Shown: one piece after another, positions 39,733-46,977 of the stretch
Layout: each line of letters opens with the position of its first letter
Numbering within the stretch: the first letter of the stretch is position 1
Assembly (NCBI GenBank): GCA_902564025.1
Contig: CACEZK010000006.1
Location: 1-56,155, forward strand
From: an uncultured Pelagibacteraceae bacterium
GTDB taxonomy: Bacteria > Pseudomonadota > Alphaproteobacteria > Pelagibacterales > AG-422-B15
Length of the DNA: 56,155 nt
Direction of reading: 5' to 3'
Translations under genes and position numbers: made by a program
Notes under the pieces: model-generated
The model's database searches: none
Seen by the model: only the letters and a program-made list of their open reading frames with translations
What the model was told of the DNA's origin: nothing

Positions 39733-40311
39733 TTAGTCTTTTTTCTCCTCTTCCGCTGGAGCTTCCTCTGCTGGAGTCTCTTCTGCTGGAGCTTCATCAG
39801 TTTTTGCTTCTGCTGCTGGAGCTTCATCAGTTTTTGCTTCTGCTGCTGGAGCTTCCTCTGCTGGAGTCTCTTCTGCTGGAGTCTCTTCTGCTGGAGCTTC
39901 CTCTGCTGAAGTCTCTGCTGCTGGAGCTTCCTCTGCTGAAGTCTCTGCTGCTGGAGCTTCAGGAGTAGGCTGATTCTTTGCTTCCTCTGCTGCGGCTAAT
40001 CTTTCTTGTGCTTTCTTTTTTGGCTGAGCTTTTTTAGGATTGTTGCCTTGTGCTGGCATTGGTATTACGCCGGCTTCTCCCAAAAATCTTGCAACCTTAT
40101 CTGTTGGTTTTGCTCCTTTAGAAATCCACTCTTTTATTGACTCTAAGTTTAGTTGGATCCTATCCTTATTATCTTTTTGTAAAAGAGGATTGTACAATCC
40201 TACCTTTTCAATAAATCTACCATCTCGCGGACTTCTTGAATCTGCAACTACAACTCTGTATACAGGCCTTTTTTTTGAACCTGCTCTCGATAGTCTTATT
40301 TTTAACGCCAT
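39733..40311 (-). CDS. rpsP: 30S ribosomal protein S16 with repetitive tail
   Basis: S16 (bS16) is an assembly protein of the 30S subunit. Residues 1 to about 82 are the normal core ([29 protein letters not shown]). They are followed by a lysine-rich linker (90-110) and roughly 78 residues built of repeats of [10 protein letters not shown] and AKTDEAPA units. Alanine-rich S16 tails occur in other alphaproteobacteria, but here the DNA itself is repetitive. A strong AGGAG ribosome binding site lies 6 bases before the ATG. It begins the rpsP-rimM-trmD-rplS set downstream of ffh. Confidence 0.96.
   Translation of the reverse strand: MALKIRLSRAGSKKRPVYRVVVADSRSPRDGRFIEKVGLYNPLLQKDNKDRIQLNLESIKEWISKGAKPTDKVARFLGEAGVIPMPAQGNNPKKAQPKKKAQERLAAAEEAKNQPTPEAPAAETSAEEAPAAETSAEEAPAEETPAEETPAEEAPAAEAKTDEAPAAEAKTDEAPAEETPAEEAPAEEEKKD
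39754..39963 (-). repeat. in-frame tandem repeats in the rpsP tail
   Basis: On the coding strand, 15-base units such as GAAGAGACTCCAGCA and GAGGAAGCTCCAGCA alternate with a longer unit that encodes [10 protein letters not shown], which occurs twice in direct succession. The period is always a multiple of three, so copy-number change would keep the frame. This segment codes the acidic alanine-proline tail of S16. Confidence 0.85.
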
Positions 40312-40337
40312 TTTATTCTCCTTTTATTTGTTAATAA

Positions 40338-41720
40338 TTAAAATTTATTTTTAAAAAAATCACTCGGCATGCCACTTCCAAGTTGGCCTGCTAACATATT
40401 TGGATCAATTGATCCTCCCCCTTTTCTAGATAACTTCTTCATCATGTCTGACATCTTTCTATGTTGTTTTAGAATTTTATTTATTTCGGATACTGAAGTC
40501 CCTGACCCTGCCGCTATTCTTTTTTTTCTTGATCCATTAATTATCTTTGGCTTGCTTCGCTCGTATTTTGTCATTGAGAGAATAATTGCTTCTTGTTGAG
40601 CGATTGAGTTGTCAGGATTAGTATTTTGTGGGATCTTATCGCTCATATTACTTAGTCCAGGAATGAATTTCATCATACCCGAAATGCCACCCATTTTTTT
40701 CATTTGTCTGATTTGACTAAGTAAATCATCGAGGTCAAATTCTCCTTTTTGTAATCTTTTGGCCATTTCTTCGGCATCTTCTTGATCAACAGTTTCAGCA
40801 GCTTTTTCAACTAAGGTTACAATATCTCCCATTCCAAGAATACGATTGGCAATTCGCTCTGGGTGAAATTTTTCAAGGTCATCGACTTGCTCCCCAACTC
40901 CCATAAATTTAATTGGACAATCAGTAATGTACTTCATGCTTAATGCGGCCCCACCTCGAGCATCGCCATCAATCCTAGTAAGAATAGAGCCTGTAATATT
41001 GATTGCTTTTGCAAAATCGCTTGCAACATTCACCGCCTCCTGGCCAGTTAGGCTGTCTAAAACAAGTATCGTTTCTAGAGGGTTAATTTCTTTTTCAAGC
41101 AAACTCAATTCGCTCATTAGCCCTTCTTCAACATTCATTCTCCCCGCTGTATCATATAAAACACAATCAATTTCCTGTAATTCAGCAAATTGTTTTGCTC
41201 TTGATACAATATCAATAGGCATTTGATTTTCGAGTTTGGGTAAAATTGTTACATCAATTAACTCAGAAAGTTTTTTTAGCTGATCAAAAGCAGCTGGTCT
41301 TGTGGTATCTAATGAAACAAATAAAATCTTCTTATCGTAATTACTTTTGAGATAATTACCGATTTTACCAACAGTCGTTGTCTTGCCAGAACCTTGAAGT
41401 CCTGCAAATAAATAAGATGAAACTTGATTATCGTTTATTTGGAATTCGGGTGAAGCTGACCCTAAAATTTGAATTAATTGATCATTCACAATTTTTGTTA
41501 TCATTTGCGCAGGCGTTATTGATCGAATGATTTCCTTTCCGATCGACTCTTTTTTGACATCCTCTATGAATTTTTTTGCAATTGGTAATGCAACATCAGC
41601 TGCAAGAAGAGCTCTTCGAATATCTCTCATTGCACTATCGAGAGAGGCCTCATCAATAGAACCTGTCCTTTTTAAACTCTTAAATATTTCCTCAAACCGA
41701 TTACTAAGGTTTTCAAACAA
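40338..41720 (-). CDS. ffh: signal recognition particle protein Ffh
   Basis: Ffh is the SRP GTPase that binds signal sequences of nascent membrane proteins and docks with FtsY. The 460 residues comprise the N and G domains (G1 GLQGSGKTT at 107-115, DTAGR, later GVGEQVDDLEKF) and the methionine-rich M domain (from about 325, with GSGTSVSEINKILKQHRKMS). The start is a TTG at 41720. It is supported by a strong AAGGAG site at 41729-41734 with 8-base spacing and by the family-like N terminus. The gene is preceded by a structured leader and a likely promoter. Confidence 0.97.
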   Translation of the reverse strand: MFENLSNRFEEIFKSLKRTGSIDEASLDSAMRDIRRALLAADVALPIAKKFIEDVKKESIGKEIIRSITPAQMITKIVNDQLIQILGSASPEFQINDNQVSSYLFAGLQGSGKTTTVGKIGNYLKSNYDKKILFVSLDTTRPAAFDQLKKLSELIDVTILPKLENQMPIDIVSRAKQFAELQEIDCVLYDTAGRMNVEEGLMSELSLLEKEINPLETILVLDSLTGQEAVNVASDFAKAINITGSILTRIDGDARGGAALSMKYITDCPIKFMGVGEQVDDLEKFHPERIANRILGMGDIVTLVEKAAETVDQEDAEEMAKRLQKGEFDLDDLLSQIRQMKKMGGISGMMKFIPGLSNMSDKIPQNTNPDNSIAQQEAIILSMTKYERSKPKIINGSRKKRIAAGSGTSVSEINKILKQHRKMSDMMKKLSRKGGGSIDPNMLAGQLGSGMPSDFFKNKF

Positions 41721-41739
41721 AATTAACTCTCCTTCAGCA

Positions 41740-41783
41740 GGTAGTGCACCAATGGGCGAAACTCGCTGACTGGTGTCGATACC
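41740..41783 (-). promoter_or_regulatory. ffh leader hairpin next to the ribosome binding site
   Basis: Read on the ffh strand, GGTA (41783-41780) pairs with TACC (41743-41740). Inside it CACCAGT pairs with ATTGGTG, and then GCG with CGC, across one 2-by-2 mismatch, closing a 5-base loop. The ribosome binding site AAGGAG begins 5 bases after this structure. The position fits a leader that controls translation of ffh. It could also be part of a non-coding RNA or belong to the opposite strand upstream of dapF. Confidence 0.5.
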
Positions 41784-41796
41784 TTTATTTATGGCA

Positions 41797-41820
41797 CCGC
41801 AGAAATAATATTTCTGACGG
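41797..41820. promoter_or_regulatory. second strong hairpin in the ffh-dapF gap
   Basis: On the ffh strand, CCG-T-CAGAAAT pairs with ATTTCTG-CGG around a 3-base loop, giving 10 pairs with a single bulged T. It lies just downstream of the proposed ffh promoter, so it would be the first element of the ffh leader. No T-run follows directly on either strand, so it does not look like a terminator. Confidence 0.5.
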
Positions 41821-41831
41821 AAAACGTGAGT

Positions 41832-41860
41832 TTTTTATTACTTCAGTAAGTTAATGTCAA
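41832..41860 (-). promoter_or_regulatory. likely promoter of the ffh operon
   Basis: A perfect -35 box TTGACA (41860-41855 on the minus strand) is followed after 17 bases by TAAAAA (41837-41832), a four-of-six match to the -10 consensus. RNA would begin near 41825 and give a leader of about 105 bases that contains both hairpins before the ffh start. Confidence 0.5.
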
Positions 41861-41918
41861 GATTCATTTAATTTCTTATTTACTGGAAAAATCAAAATTG
41901 GCTCAATATAAAGTGTTT

Positions 41919-42743
41919 ATGCACGAGTTTAAGTTCGTAAAGATGAATGGCCTTGGAAATGATTTTGTTGTTATTGATCAAAGAATATCTGAATTTGATT
42001 TATCAGAAGAACAAATAAAATTAATTTGTAACAGAACAGACGGGGTTGGCTGCGATCAACTAATCATGATTAGAAAGTCACAAGATAACAGCGATCCACT
42101 GATTAAATTTTTTAATTCAGATGGAAGTGAAATAGATGCCTGTGGAAATGGTTCGCGTTGTGTTGCAAACTTTTTAATGAAAGAAACAAAGAGTGAGAAA
42201 ATAAACTTAACAACACGTGAGAGAACAATCACATGTGAAAAGATTGATGATGTCACAGTTAGTGTAAATATGGGCAAGCCAAAATTCAAATGGAATGAAA
42301 TACCTTTAACTAAAGATGTCGATCCAGAAGATATAAATTTTTCAATCAGAGACCTTACGCTAAAAAAACCATTTTTAGTTAATATTGGTAATCCACATAT
42401 TATATTTTTTGATGATGAAATCGAAAAATATGATGTTGAAAGTTTTGGATCTTTAATTGAAAACGATAGTTTATTTCCTGAAAAAATAAATGTGAGTTTT
42501 GCAAAGTTAAAAAGTGATAATCACATTGTACTAAACGTATGGGAAAGGGGTGCAGGAAAAACAAATGCTTGTGGTACGGCTGCTTGCGCAACAGCTGTAG
42601 CAGGAGTTGAAATGGGAGTGATAAAAAATAACGTGACTGTAACATTGCCAGGGGGCGATTTAGAAATATATTACAAAAGTAGTGATAATATTACTATGAC
42701 TGGTCCAACTGAGATAAATTTTACTGATAAATATAAGCTGTGA
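41919..42743 (+). CDS. dapF: diaminopimelate epimerase
   Basis: DapF converts LL- to meso-diaminopimelate for lysine and peptidoglycan synthesis. I chose ATG 41919 (274 residues) because it places FKFVKMNGLGNDFVVID at the N terminus as in the family; an in-frame TTG at 41898 would add seven residues. The two catalytic cysteines lie in DACGNGSRC and TNACGTAAC. The gene is divergent from ffh and overlaps the next gene by 4 bases. Confidence 0.96.
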   Translation: MHEFKFVKMNGLGNDFVVIDQRISEFDLSEEQIKLICNRTDGVGCDQLIMIRKSQDNSDPLIKFFNSDGSEIDACGNGSRCVANFLMKETKSEKINLTTRERTITCEKIDDVTVSVNMGKPKFKWNEIPLTKDVDPEDINFSIRDLTLKKPFLVNIGNPHIIFFDDEIEKYDVESFGSLIENDSLFPEKINVSFAKLKSDNHIVLNVWERGAGKTNACGTAACATAVAGVEMGVIKNNVTVTLPGGDLEIYYKSSDNITMTGPTEINFTDKYKL

Positions 42744-43126
42744 GAAATAAAAATTCTAAAAAAAATACTAAAATATACTTTAATAACTCATGCAGTATCT
42801 GTAGGTTTGAAATAAACCACTATAGGAAACTTAATAATGTTATTGATTGGGTCGATGTTACTCAAAATGAAGTTGCTGAAAAGGAAACCTCAAAAGAACC
42901 AAGTCAATTGATAAGACGTCTTCATGCCAAACATGATGGAAAGATATTAGAGGGAATCGATGCTTTTTTACTGATATGGTCTCAACTTCCAAGGTATAAA
43001 TGGCTTTATAATTTTATTAAATTGCCTCTTATCTATCATATGAGTCATATATTGTATGAAGTTCTTGCATTTGCTCTATATTTAAAAAATCGAAATCAAA
43101 TAAGTAATGAAAGATCCAGAAATTAA
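42740..43126 (+). CDS. DCC-family (DUF393) thiol-redox-like protein
   Basis: This 128-residue protein matches the DUF393 or DCC family, thioredoxin-like small proteins of uncertain function. The first strand and motif read IYFNNSCSICRFEI, where the family usually has YDG before CxxC, so the CxxC pair is kept but the aspartate-glycine is replaced by asparagines. The C-terminal half has the family HDGKILEGIDAFLLIW and a hydrophobic helix region. It starts with GTG inside the dapF stop and overlaps mtaB by 20 bases, an unusually long overlap that implies coupled translation. Confidence 0.82.
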   Translation: MRNKNSKKNTKIYFNNSCSICRFEINHYRKLNNVIDWVDVTQNEVAEKETSKEPSQLIRRLHAKHDGKILEGIDAFLLIWSQLPRYKWLYNFIKLPLIYHMSHILYEVLAFALYLKNRNQISNERSRN

Positions 43127-44363
43127 AACTTACGGATGTAGACTGAATTTTTATGAGTCTGAAGTTATAAGAAAATACGCAAAAGATAACAATCTTCAGA
43201 ACCATATTTTTATTAATAGTTGCGCTGTTACAAATAAAACTATCGCTGATCTGAAAAATGAAATTAGAAAAGTAAAAAAAGAAAATCAATTAAGTCAAGT
43301 CGTTCTTACTGGTTGTGCTGCACACATACATAAAAAAGATTTTGAAGCAATGAGCGAAGTTGACTCCATCATTGGAAATAAAGAAAAATTAGAATCCTCA
43401 ACCTATAAAACTATAAGAGAAAGTAATAAGCCCGTAAATTTAGTAGGAGATATATTCGAAAATGAACAGGCAATTTCACCGATTATAAGTGAAGTTAAAA
43501 ACAGAATAAGAGGATTTGTACAAATACAAAATGGATGTGATCATAGGTGTACATTTTGTATTATTCCATATGGACGAGGAAATTCAAGAAGTGTGGATCC
43601 AAAAAATATTATAAAACAAATAAAGTTACTTCTAGAGAAGAACTACAAGGAGATAGTGCTAACTGGCGTTGATCTCACAAGCTACGGCAGTGATTTTGAG
43701 AAAAAAATTTCATTGTCAAAGTTAGTAAAAACTATTCTCAATAGGTTGCCTCAACTTAACAGACTGAGACTGTCATCACTTGATATCGCAGAAATAGATG
43801 ATGAATTAATAAATCTTTACGGTAGTGAGAAACGTTTACTTCCTCATATTCATTTATCTCTGCAGGCTGGCGATAATATGATTTTAAAAAGAATGAAAAG
43901 AAGACATTCAAGAGAAGATGCAATTAATGCAATAGAGCGCATCAGAGCTGTTAGACCTGATATTGTATTTGGCGCAGATTTAATTGCTGGATTTCCAACA
44001 GAGACGGAGGAAATGTTTCTAAATTCAGTGCATCTTATAGATGAATGTAATATTACTTTTTTGCACATATTTCCATTTTCACCAAGAGATGGAACGCCCG
44101 CCGCTAGAATGCCTCAATTAGATCGAAAAATTATAAAAAAAAGAGCAAAAATACTCAGAAATATTGGCGAGCGAAAGATTACCGAGCACTACGATAAGCT
44201 TAAAAATAAAGAGATTAACCTTATTGTTGAGAGTCAAAATCAAGGTAGATCAGATACATTTGCAAAGGTCTGTCTCGATGACAATTTTGAAGCGGGTAAA
44301 ATAATAAAAATGCTTGTCACTGGAAAGCGTCAAGAAGGCTTAATTGGAAATATAATTGTTTAA
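43107..44363 (+). CDS. mtaB: tRNA t6A37 methylthiotransferase MtaB
   Basis: MtaB is a radical SAM enzyme that adds a methylthio group to t6A37 of tRNA. The 418 residues contain the N-terminal UPF0004 cluster cysteines Cys11, Cys39 and Cys70, the radical SAM triad Cys144, Cys148 and Cys151 (CDHRCTFC), and a C-terminal TRAM-like segment. The MtaB rather than MiaB assignment comes from the TYGCRLNFYES start and the gene position between dapF and ftsY. Its end overlaps the ftsY start by 8 bases. Confidence 0.94.
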   Translation: MKDPEIKTYGCRLNFYESEVIRKYAKDNNLQNHIFINSCAVTNKTIADLKNEIRKVKKENQLSQVVLTGCAAHIHKKDFEAMSEVDSIIGNKEKLESSTYKTIRESNKPVNLVGDIFENEQAISPIISEVKNRIRGFVQIQNGCDHRCTFCIIPYGRGNSRSVDPKNIIKQIKLLLEKNYKEIVLTGVDLTSYGSDFEKKISLSKLVKTILNRLPQLNRLRLSSLDIAEIDDELINLYGSEKRLLPHIHLSLQAGDNMILKRMKRRHSREDAINAIERIRAVRPDIVFGADLIAGFPTETEEMFLNSVHLIDECNITFLHIFPFSPRDGTPAARMPQLDRKIIKKRAKILRNIGERKITEHYDKLKNKEINLIVESQNQGRSDTFAKVCLDDNFEAGKIIKMLVTGKRQEGLIGNIIV

Positions 44364-45228
44364 GAGTTTAAAATCCGGCCTAGCAAAAGTATTTGCAAAT
44401 CAAAAAATTGATCAAAATACAATAAGGGATTTTGAAGATCTTCTCATTACTTCTGACATTGATGTTGAAACATCAGAACTCATTACATCAAAATTAGCAA
44501 ATGAAAAATTTTCTAATGCCCCTTCGCTGGAAGAAATCCAATCATCTCTGAGTAAAATTATAAATGAAATTGTATCAACAAATATAAAAAAAATTGACTA
44601 TAAAAATAACGCAAAACCCTACGTTATATTAATGGTAGGCGTAAATGGTTCAGGTAAAACTACAACAATTGCAAAACTGGCAAATCAATTTCAAAAAGAG
44701 AAAAAAAATGTTCTGTTGGTTGCTGCTGATACCTTTAGAGCAGCGGCTGCAGAACAATTAAATGAATGGGCTGATAAAATAGGAACGGACTTTGTAAGAG
44801 ATGCTGACAAATCTGACCCAGCAAGTGTAGTTTATAAGTCAATTGCATATGCAAATAAAAATAATATTGACGTAGTTATAATCGATACAGCTGGAAGACT
44901 TCAGAACAAAACTGATTTAATGGATCAATTAGGTAAAATTGACCGAGTGCTTAAAAAACACGATGAAACACTTCCTCATGATTCAATAATATCGATTGAT
45001 GCCACAACAGGGCAAAATGCCCTAAAACAAGTGGAAGAATTTAATAAATTTACGAAAATTACTGGCATTATTATGACGAAATTTGATTCCAATGCAGCAG
45101 GAGGAACACTAGTATCAATTTCCAACAAAACAAAAATACCAATTTTAGCAATTGGTAGTGGTGAGCAAATCAGTGATCTTATTGATTTTGATCCTGAGCA
45201 ATTTTCTAATAATTTTATTAAAAATTAA
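44356..45228 (+). CDS. ftsY: signal recognition particle receptor FtsY
   Basis: FtsY is the membrane-associated GTPase that receives SRP-ribosome complexes. The 290 residues are just the N and G domains (G1 GVNGSGKTT at 95-103, DTFRAAAAEQL, DTAGRLQNK, TKFDSNAAGG), without the acidic A domain of E. coli FtsY. It starts with TTG inside the mtaB end, and the N terminus FKSLKSGLAKVF is family-like. Its stop overlaps the convergent pagL-like gene by 4 bases. Confidence 0.96.
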   Translation: MFKSLKSGLAKVFANQKIDQNTIRDFEDLLITSDIDVETSELITSKLANEKFSNAPSLEEIQSSLSKIINEIVSTNIKKIDYKNNAKPYVILMVGVNGSGKTTTIAKLANQFQKEKKNVLLVAADTFRAAAAEQLNEWADKIGTDFVRDADKSDPASVVYKSIAYANKNNIDVVIIDTAGRLQNKTDLMDQLGKIDRVLKKHDETLPHDSIISIDATTGQNALKQVEEFNKFTKITGIIMTKFDSNAAGGTLVSISNKTKIPILAIGSGEQISDLIDFDPEQFSNNFIKN

Positions 45229-45710
45229 AAAGGTCTTATGAGTGAGATCGTCGCACTTTCTGTCCCAGGATTAATATCACCAATGCTTGCATTGGATATG
45301 TGATTTAAATTAAATCCTATTCGACTTGATTTAAGTTTATATGAAAACTCAATCTGACTTCTAAATTCAAGATTATATCCTAAATCTTTACTATCTCCTC
45401 GATCATAATATCCCAACGCAAAGCTTGGAGTAAAAAACCATTTCTCTGAAATTTCAATATCTTTTCTTAATCCTGAATAAATATATTTTCCATTATCTCC
45501 GTTTCTCATAACACCCAAGAAAGGTTTGAGATCATAATTATTTTTTAAAAAGTTATTCCCATACAAATATTCAAATCTTAATTCTGATGAGTCAACTGTA
45601 TCATTTACATCAAATTGACCTAATGAAAAAGACCACATGTTTTCTTCATTACTTTGAGAACTAAATCCATAGGATATTAAAATTAAAACTGTAAAAAATA
45701 ATTTTTTCAT
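45225..45710 (-). CDS. pagL: PagL-like lipid A 3-O-deacylase
   Basis: PagL is an outer-membrane enzyme that removes the 3-O acyl chain of lipid A and thereby changes envelope properties. The 161-residue protein has a signal peptide (about 1-20), alternating beta-barrel strands and a terminal phenylalanine typical of outer-membrane barrels. His137 and Ser139 in NHISNASI plus Glu151 in NPGTES keep the spacing of the known catalytic triad (two, then twelve residues). The name is from these motifs only, since overall similarity in this family is low. It is 10 bases after the small secreted protein gene and may share its message. Confidence 0.82.
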   Translation of the reverse strand: MKKLFFTVLILISYGFSSQSNEENMWSFSLGQFDVNDTVDSSELRFEYLYGNNFLKNNYDLKPFLGVMRNGDNGKYIYSGLRKDIEISEKWFFTPSFALGYYDRGDSKDLGYNLEFRSQIEFSYKLKSSRIGFNLNHISNASIGDINPGTESATISLIRPF

Positions 45711-45720
45711 AAAAAGATTT

Positions 45721-46020
45721 TTATGATCCGTATCTTACAAAATTATCGGCTTCTTCACCGTCTTGTAAATAACCACCTGACCAAGTTACACATCCACCTG
45801 ACCATTTAACAACGTTACCTTCACCATCACATCCATCAGCAGTTATTTCTTCAAGCTTTTCATATAATGGTTCTTGTAATTCTTGGAATTCTGAAATATC
45901 TTCCCTTGTTGTAAGCTCAACATCCTCATAGTCTTTTGCATCATCTTCTATTCCGCCTGCTAACGTGAAATTTAGACCTAAAAAGGAAAATAGTAAAAAT
46001 GCATAAATTTTTGATTTCAT
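45721..46020 (-). CDS. small secreted protein of unknown function
   Basis: I do not recognise this protein of 99 residues. A signal peptide (about 1-22, ending FTLA) is followed by an acidic region and a C-terminal part with two cysteines and a doubled tryptophan motif: WSGG occurs twice, seven residues apart, in KWSGGCVTWSGGYL. The start ATG at 46020 is set by a good AGAGG site 5 bases upstream (46026-46030); a GTG at 46026 overlaps that site and is unlikely. It lies between ccmH and the pagL-like gene. Confidence 0.75.
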   Translation of the reverse strand: MKSKIYAFLLFSFLGLNFTLAGGIEDDAKDYEDVELTTREDISEFQELQEPLYEKLEEITADGCDGEGNVVKWSGGCVTWSGGYLQDGEEADNFVRYGS

Positions 46021-46052
46021 AAACACCTCTTTTTATTGCACTATAATATAAA

Positions 46053-46081
46053 ATTACAAATTGTTTAAAAGATATCTACAA
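46053..46081 (-). promoter_or_regulatory. possible promoter of the small secreted protein gene
   Basis: In the 66-base gap after ccmH, TTGTAG (46081-46076, minus strand) and TGTAAT (46058-46053) are 17 bases apart. The -10 matches five of six and the -35 only three of six. It would start RNA about 25 bases before the gene. Confidence 0.28.
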
Positions 46082-46092
46082 ATTGTCGAAAA

Positions 46093-46449
46093 TTAGGCAT
46101 GGCCTCTTTTTTGTCTATAAATTGCAAAAGCTCCAATTATCATTATGAAGAATGGAAAAGACCATAATATATAAGTAAGACTGTTAAATGGTGGTGTCAT
46201 CAAAATCCAATCGCCATACTTTTCAACTAAATATTCTTTGATTTGACGATCGGTCTCACCTTGACTAATTTTTTCACGAATAAGTTTTTTTATATCCTCT
46301 GCTAGTTCTGCATTAGACTCGTGTATTGTTTGACCCTGACACACAAGACACCTTACCTCTTTAAAAAGCTCAATTGCCCTTGGATCTTCAGCTATGGCAT
46401 TATTTTGTAGTAAAAAAAGGAGTAAAAATATCTTAATTATCTTAGTCAT
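46093..46449 (-). CDS. ccmH: cytochrome c maturation protein CcmH
   Basis: CcmH is a membrane-anchored periplasmic thiol oxidoreductase that reduces apocytochrome c for heme attachment. The 118 residues have a signal peptide (1-20), the RCLVCQGQ motif with Cys34 and Cys37, and a C-terminal membrane helix followed by a basic end. It is the short form, equal to the N-terminal half of E. coli CcmH; no CcmI-like gene is in the window. It follows ccmG after 3 bases. Confidence 0.96.
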   Translation of the reverse strand: MTKIIKIFLLLFLLQNNAIAEDPRAIELFKEVRCLVCQGQTIHESNAELAEDIKKLIREKISQGETDRQIKEYLVEKYGDWILMTPPFNSLTYILWSFPFFIMIIGAFAIYRQKRGHA

Positions 46450-46452
46450 AAC

Positions 46453-46977
46453 TCAATTATCCCTAATTATTGGAAGAATTTTCTCTTCCATCTCATTCAT
46501 ATGAATTGGGCCAATATGTTTATAAATTATTATTCCGTTGGCAATAATATAAGTCTCGGGAACTCCGTAAACTCCCAGGTCAATGGAAGTTCTACCTGAG
46601 TTGTCTGAGCCGATTTTGACAAATGGATTTCCAAGGTCATTTATGAAATTTTTTGCTTCTTCATCATTATCTTTGTAATTCAAACCAAATATTTCCACTT
46701 CATACAGTTCTGACAAAACCATTAATATGTCGTGTTCTGCTCGACATGGTATACACCAAGAAGACCAAACATTTAATAAAATTGGATTTTCACTATTTAA
46801 GTCTAAATTTGTAAGCTCTTCCTGTCCAAAAAGATTTGGTAATGAAAATTCTGGTACTTTTTTTCCAACAAGAGGACTTGAAAGTTTTGAGGTGTCATTA
46901 TTTAAAGAAAAAAATAAGAATAAGCTTAGCAATATTATTAAGATCAAAGGTAAAAATTTTAGATGATTACTTTTCAT
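46453..46977 (-). CDS. ccmG: thiol:disulfide interchange protein CcmG/DsbE
   Basis: CcmG is a membrane-tethered thioredoxin that supplies reducing power to CcmH or apocytochrome c in the periplasm. It has 174 residues with an N-terminal membrane anchor (about 9-24) and the thioredoxin site Cys75-Ile-Pro-Cys78 in WSSWCIPC, with the conserved cis-proline region GVPETYII. It overlaps the ccmF end by 11 bases. Confidence 0.97.
   Translation of the reverse strand: MKSNHLKFLPLILIILLSLFLFFSLNNDTSKLSSPLVGKKVPEFSLPNLFGQEELTNLDLNSENPILLNVWSSWCIPCRAEHDILMVLSELYEVEIFGLNYKDNDEEAKNFINDLGNPFVKIGSDNSGRTSIDLGVYGVPETYIIANGIIIYKHIGPIHMNEMEEKILPIIRDN

Noticed and set aside
39754..39963. CRISPR-like array
   Set aside because: The repeats are in frame, have no unique spacers of constant length and encode the S16 tail.
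41721..41860. SRP RNA (ffs) gene in the gap upstream of ffh
   Set aside because: Neither strand shows the conserved SRP RNA core with the GGAA tetraloop and AGCAGG-type internal loop, so I only call a structured leader.
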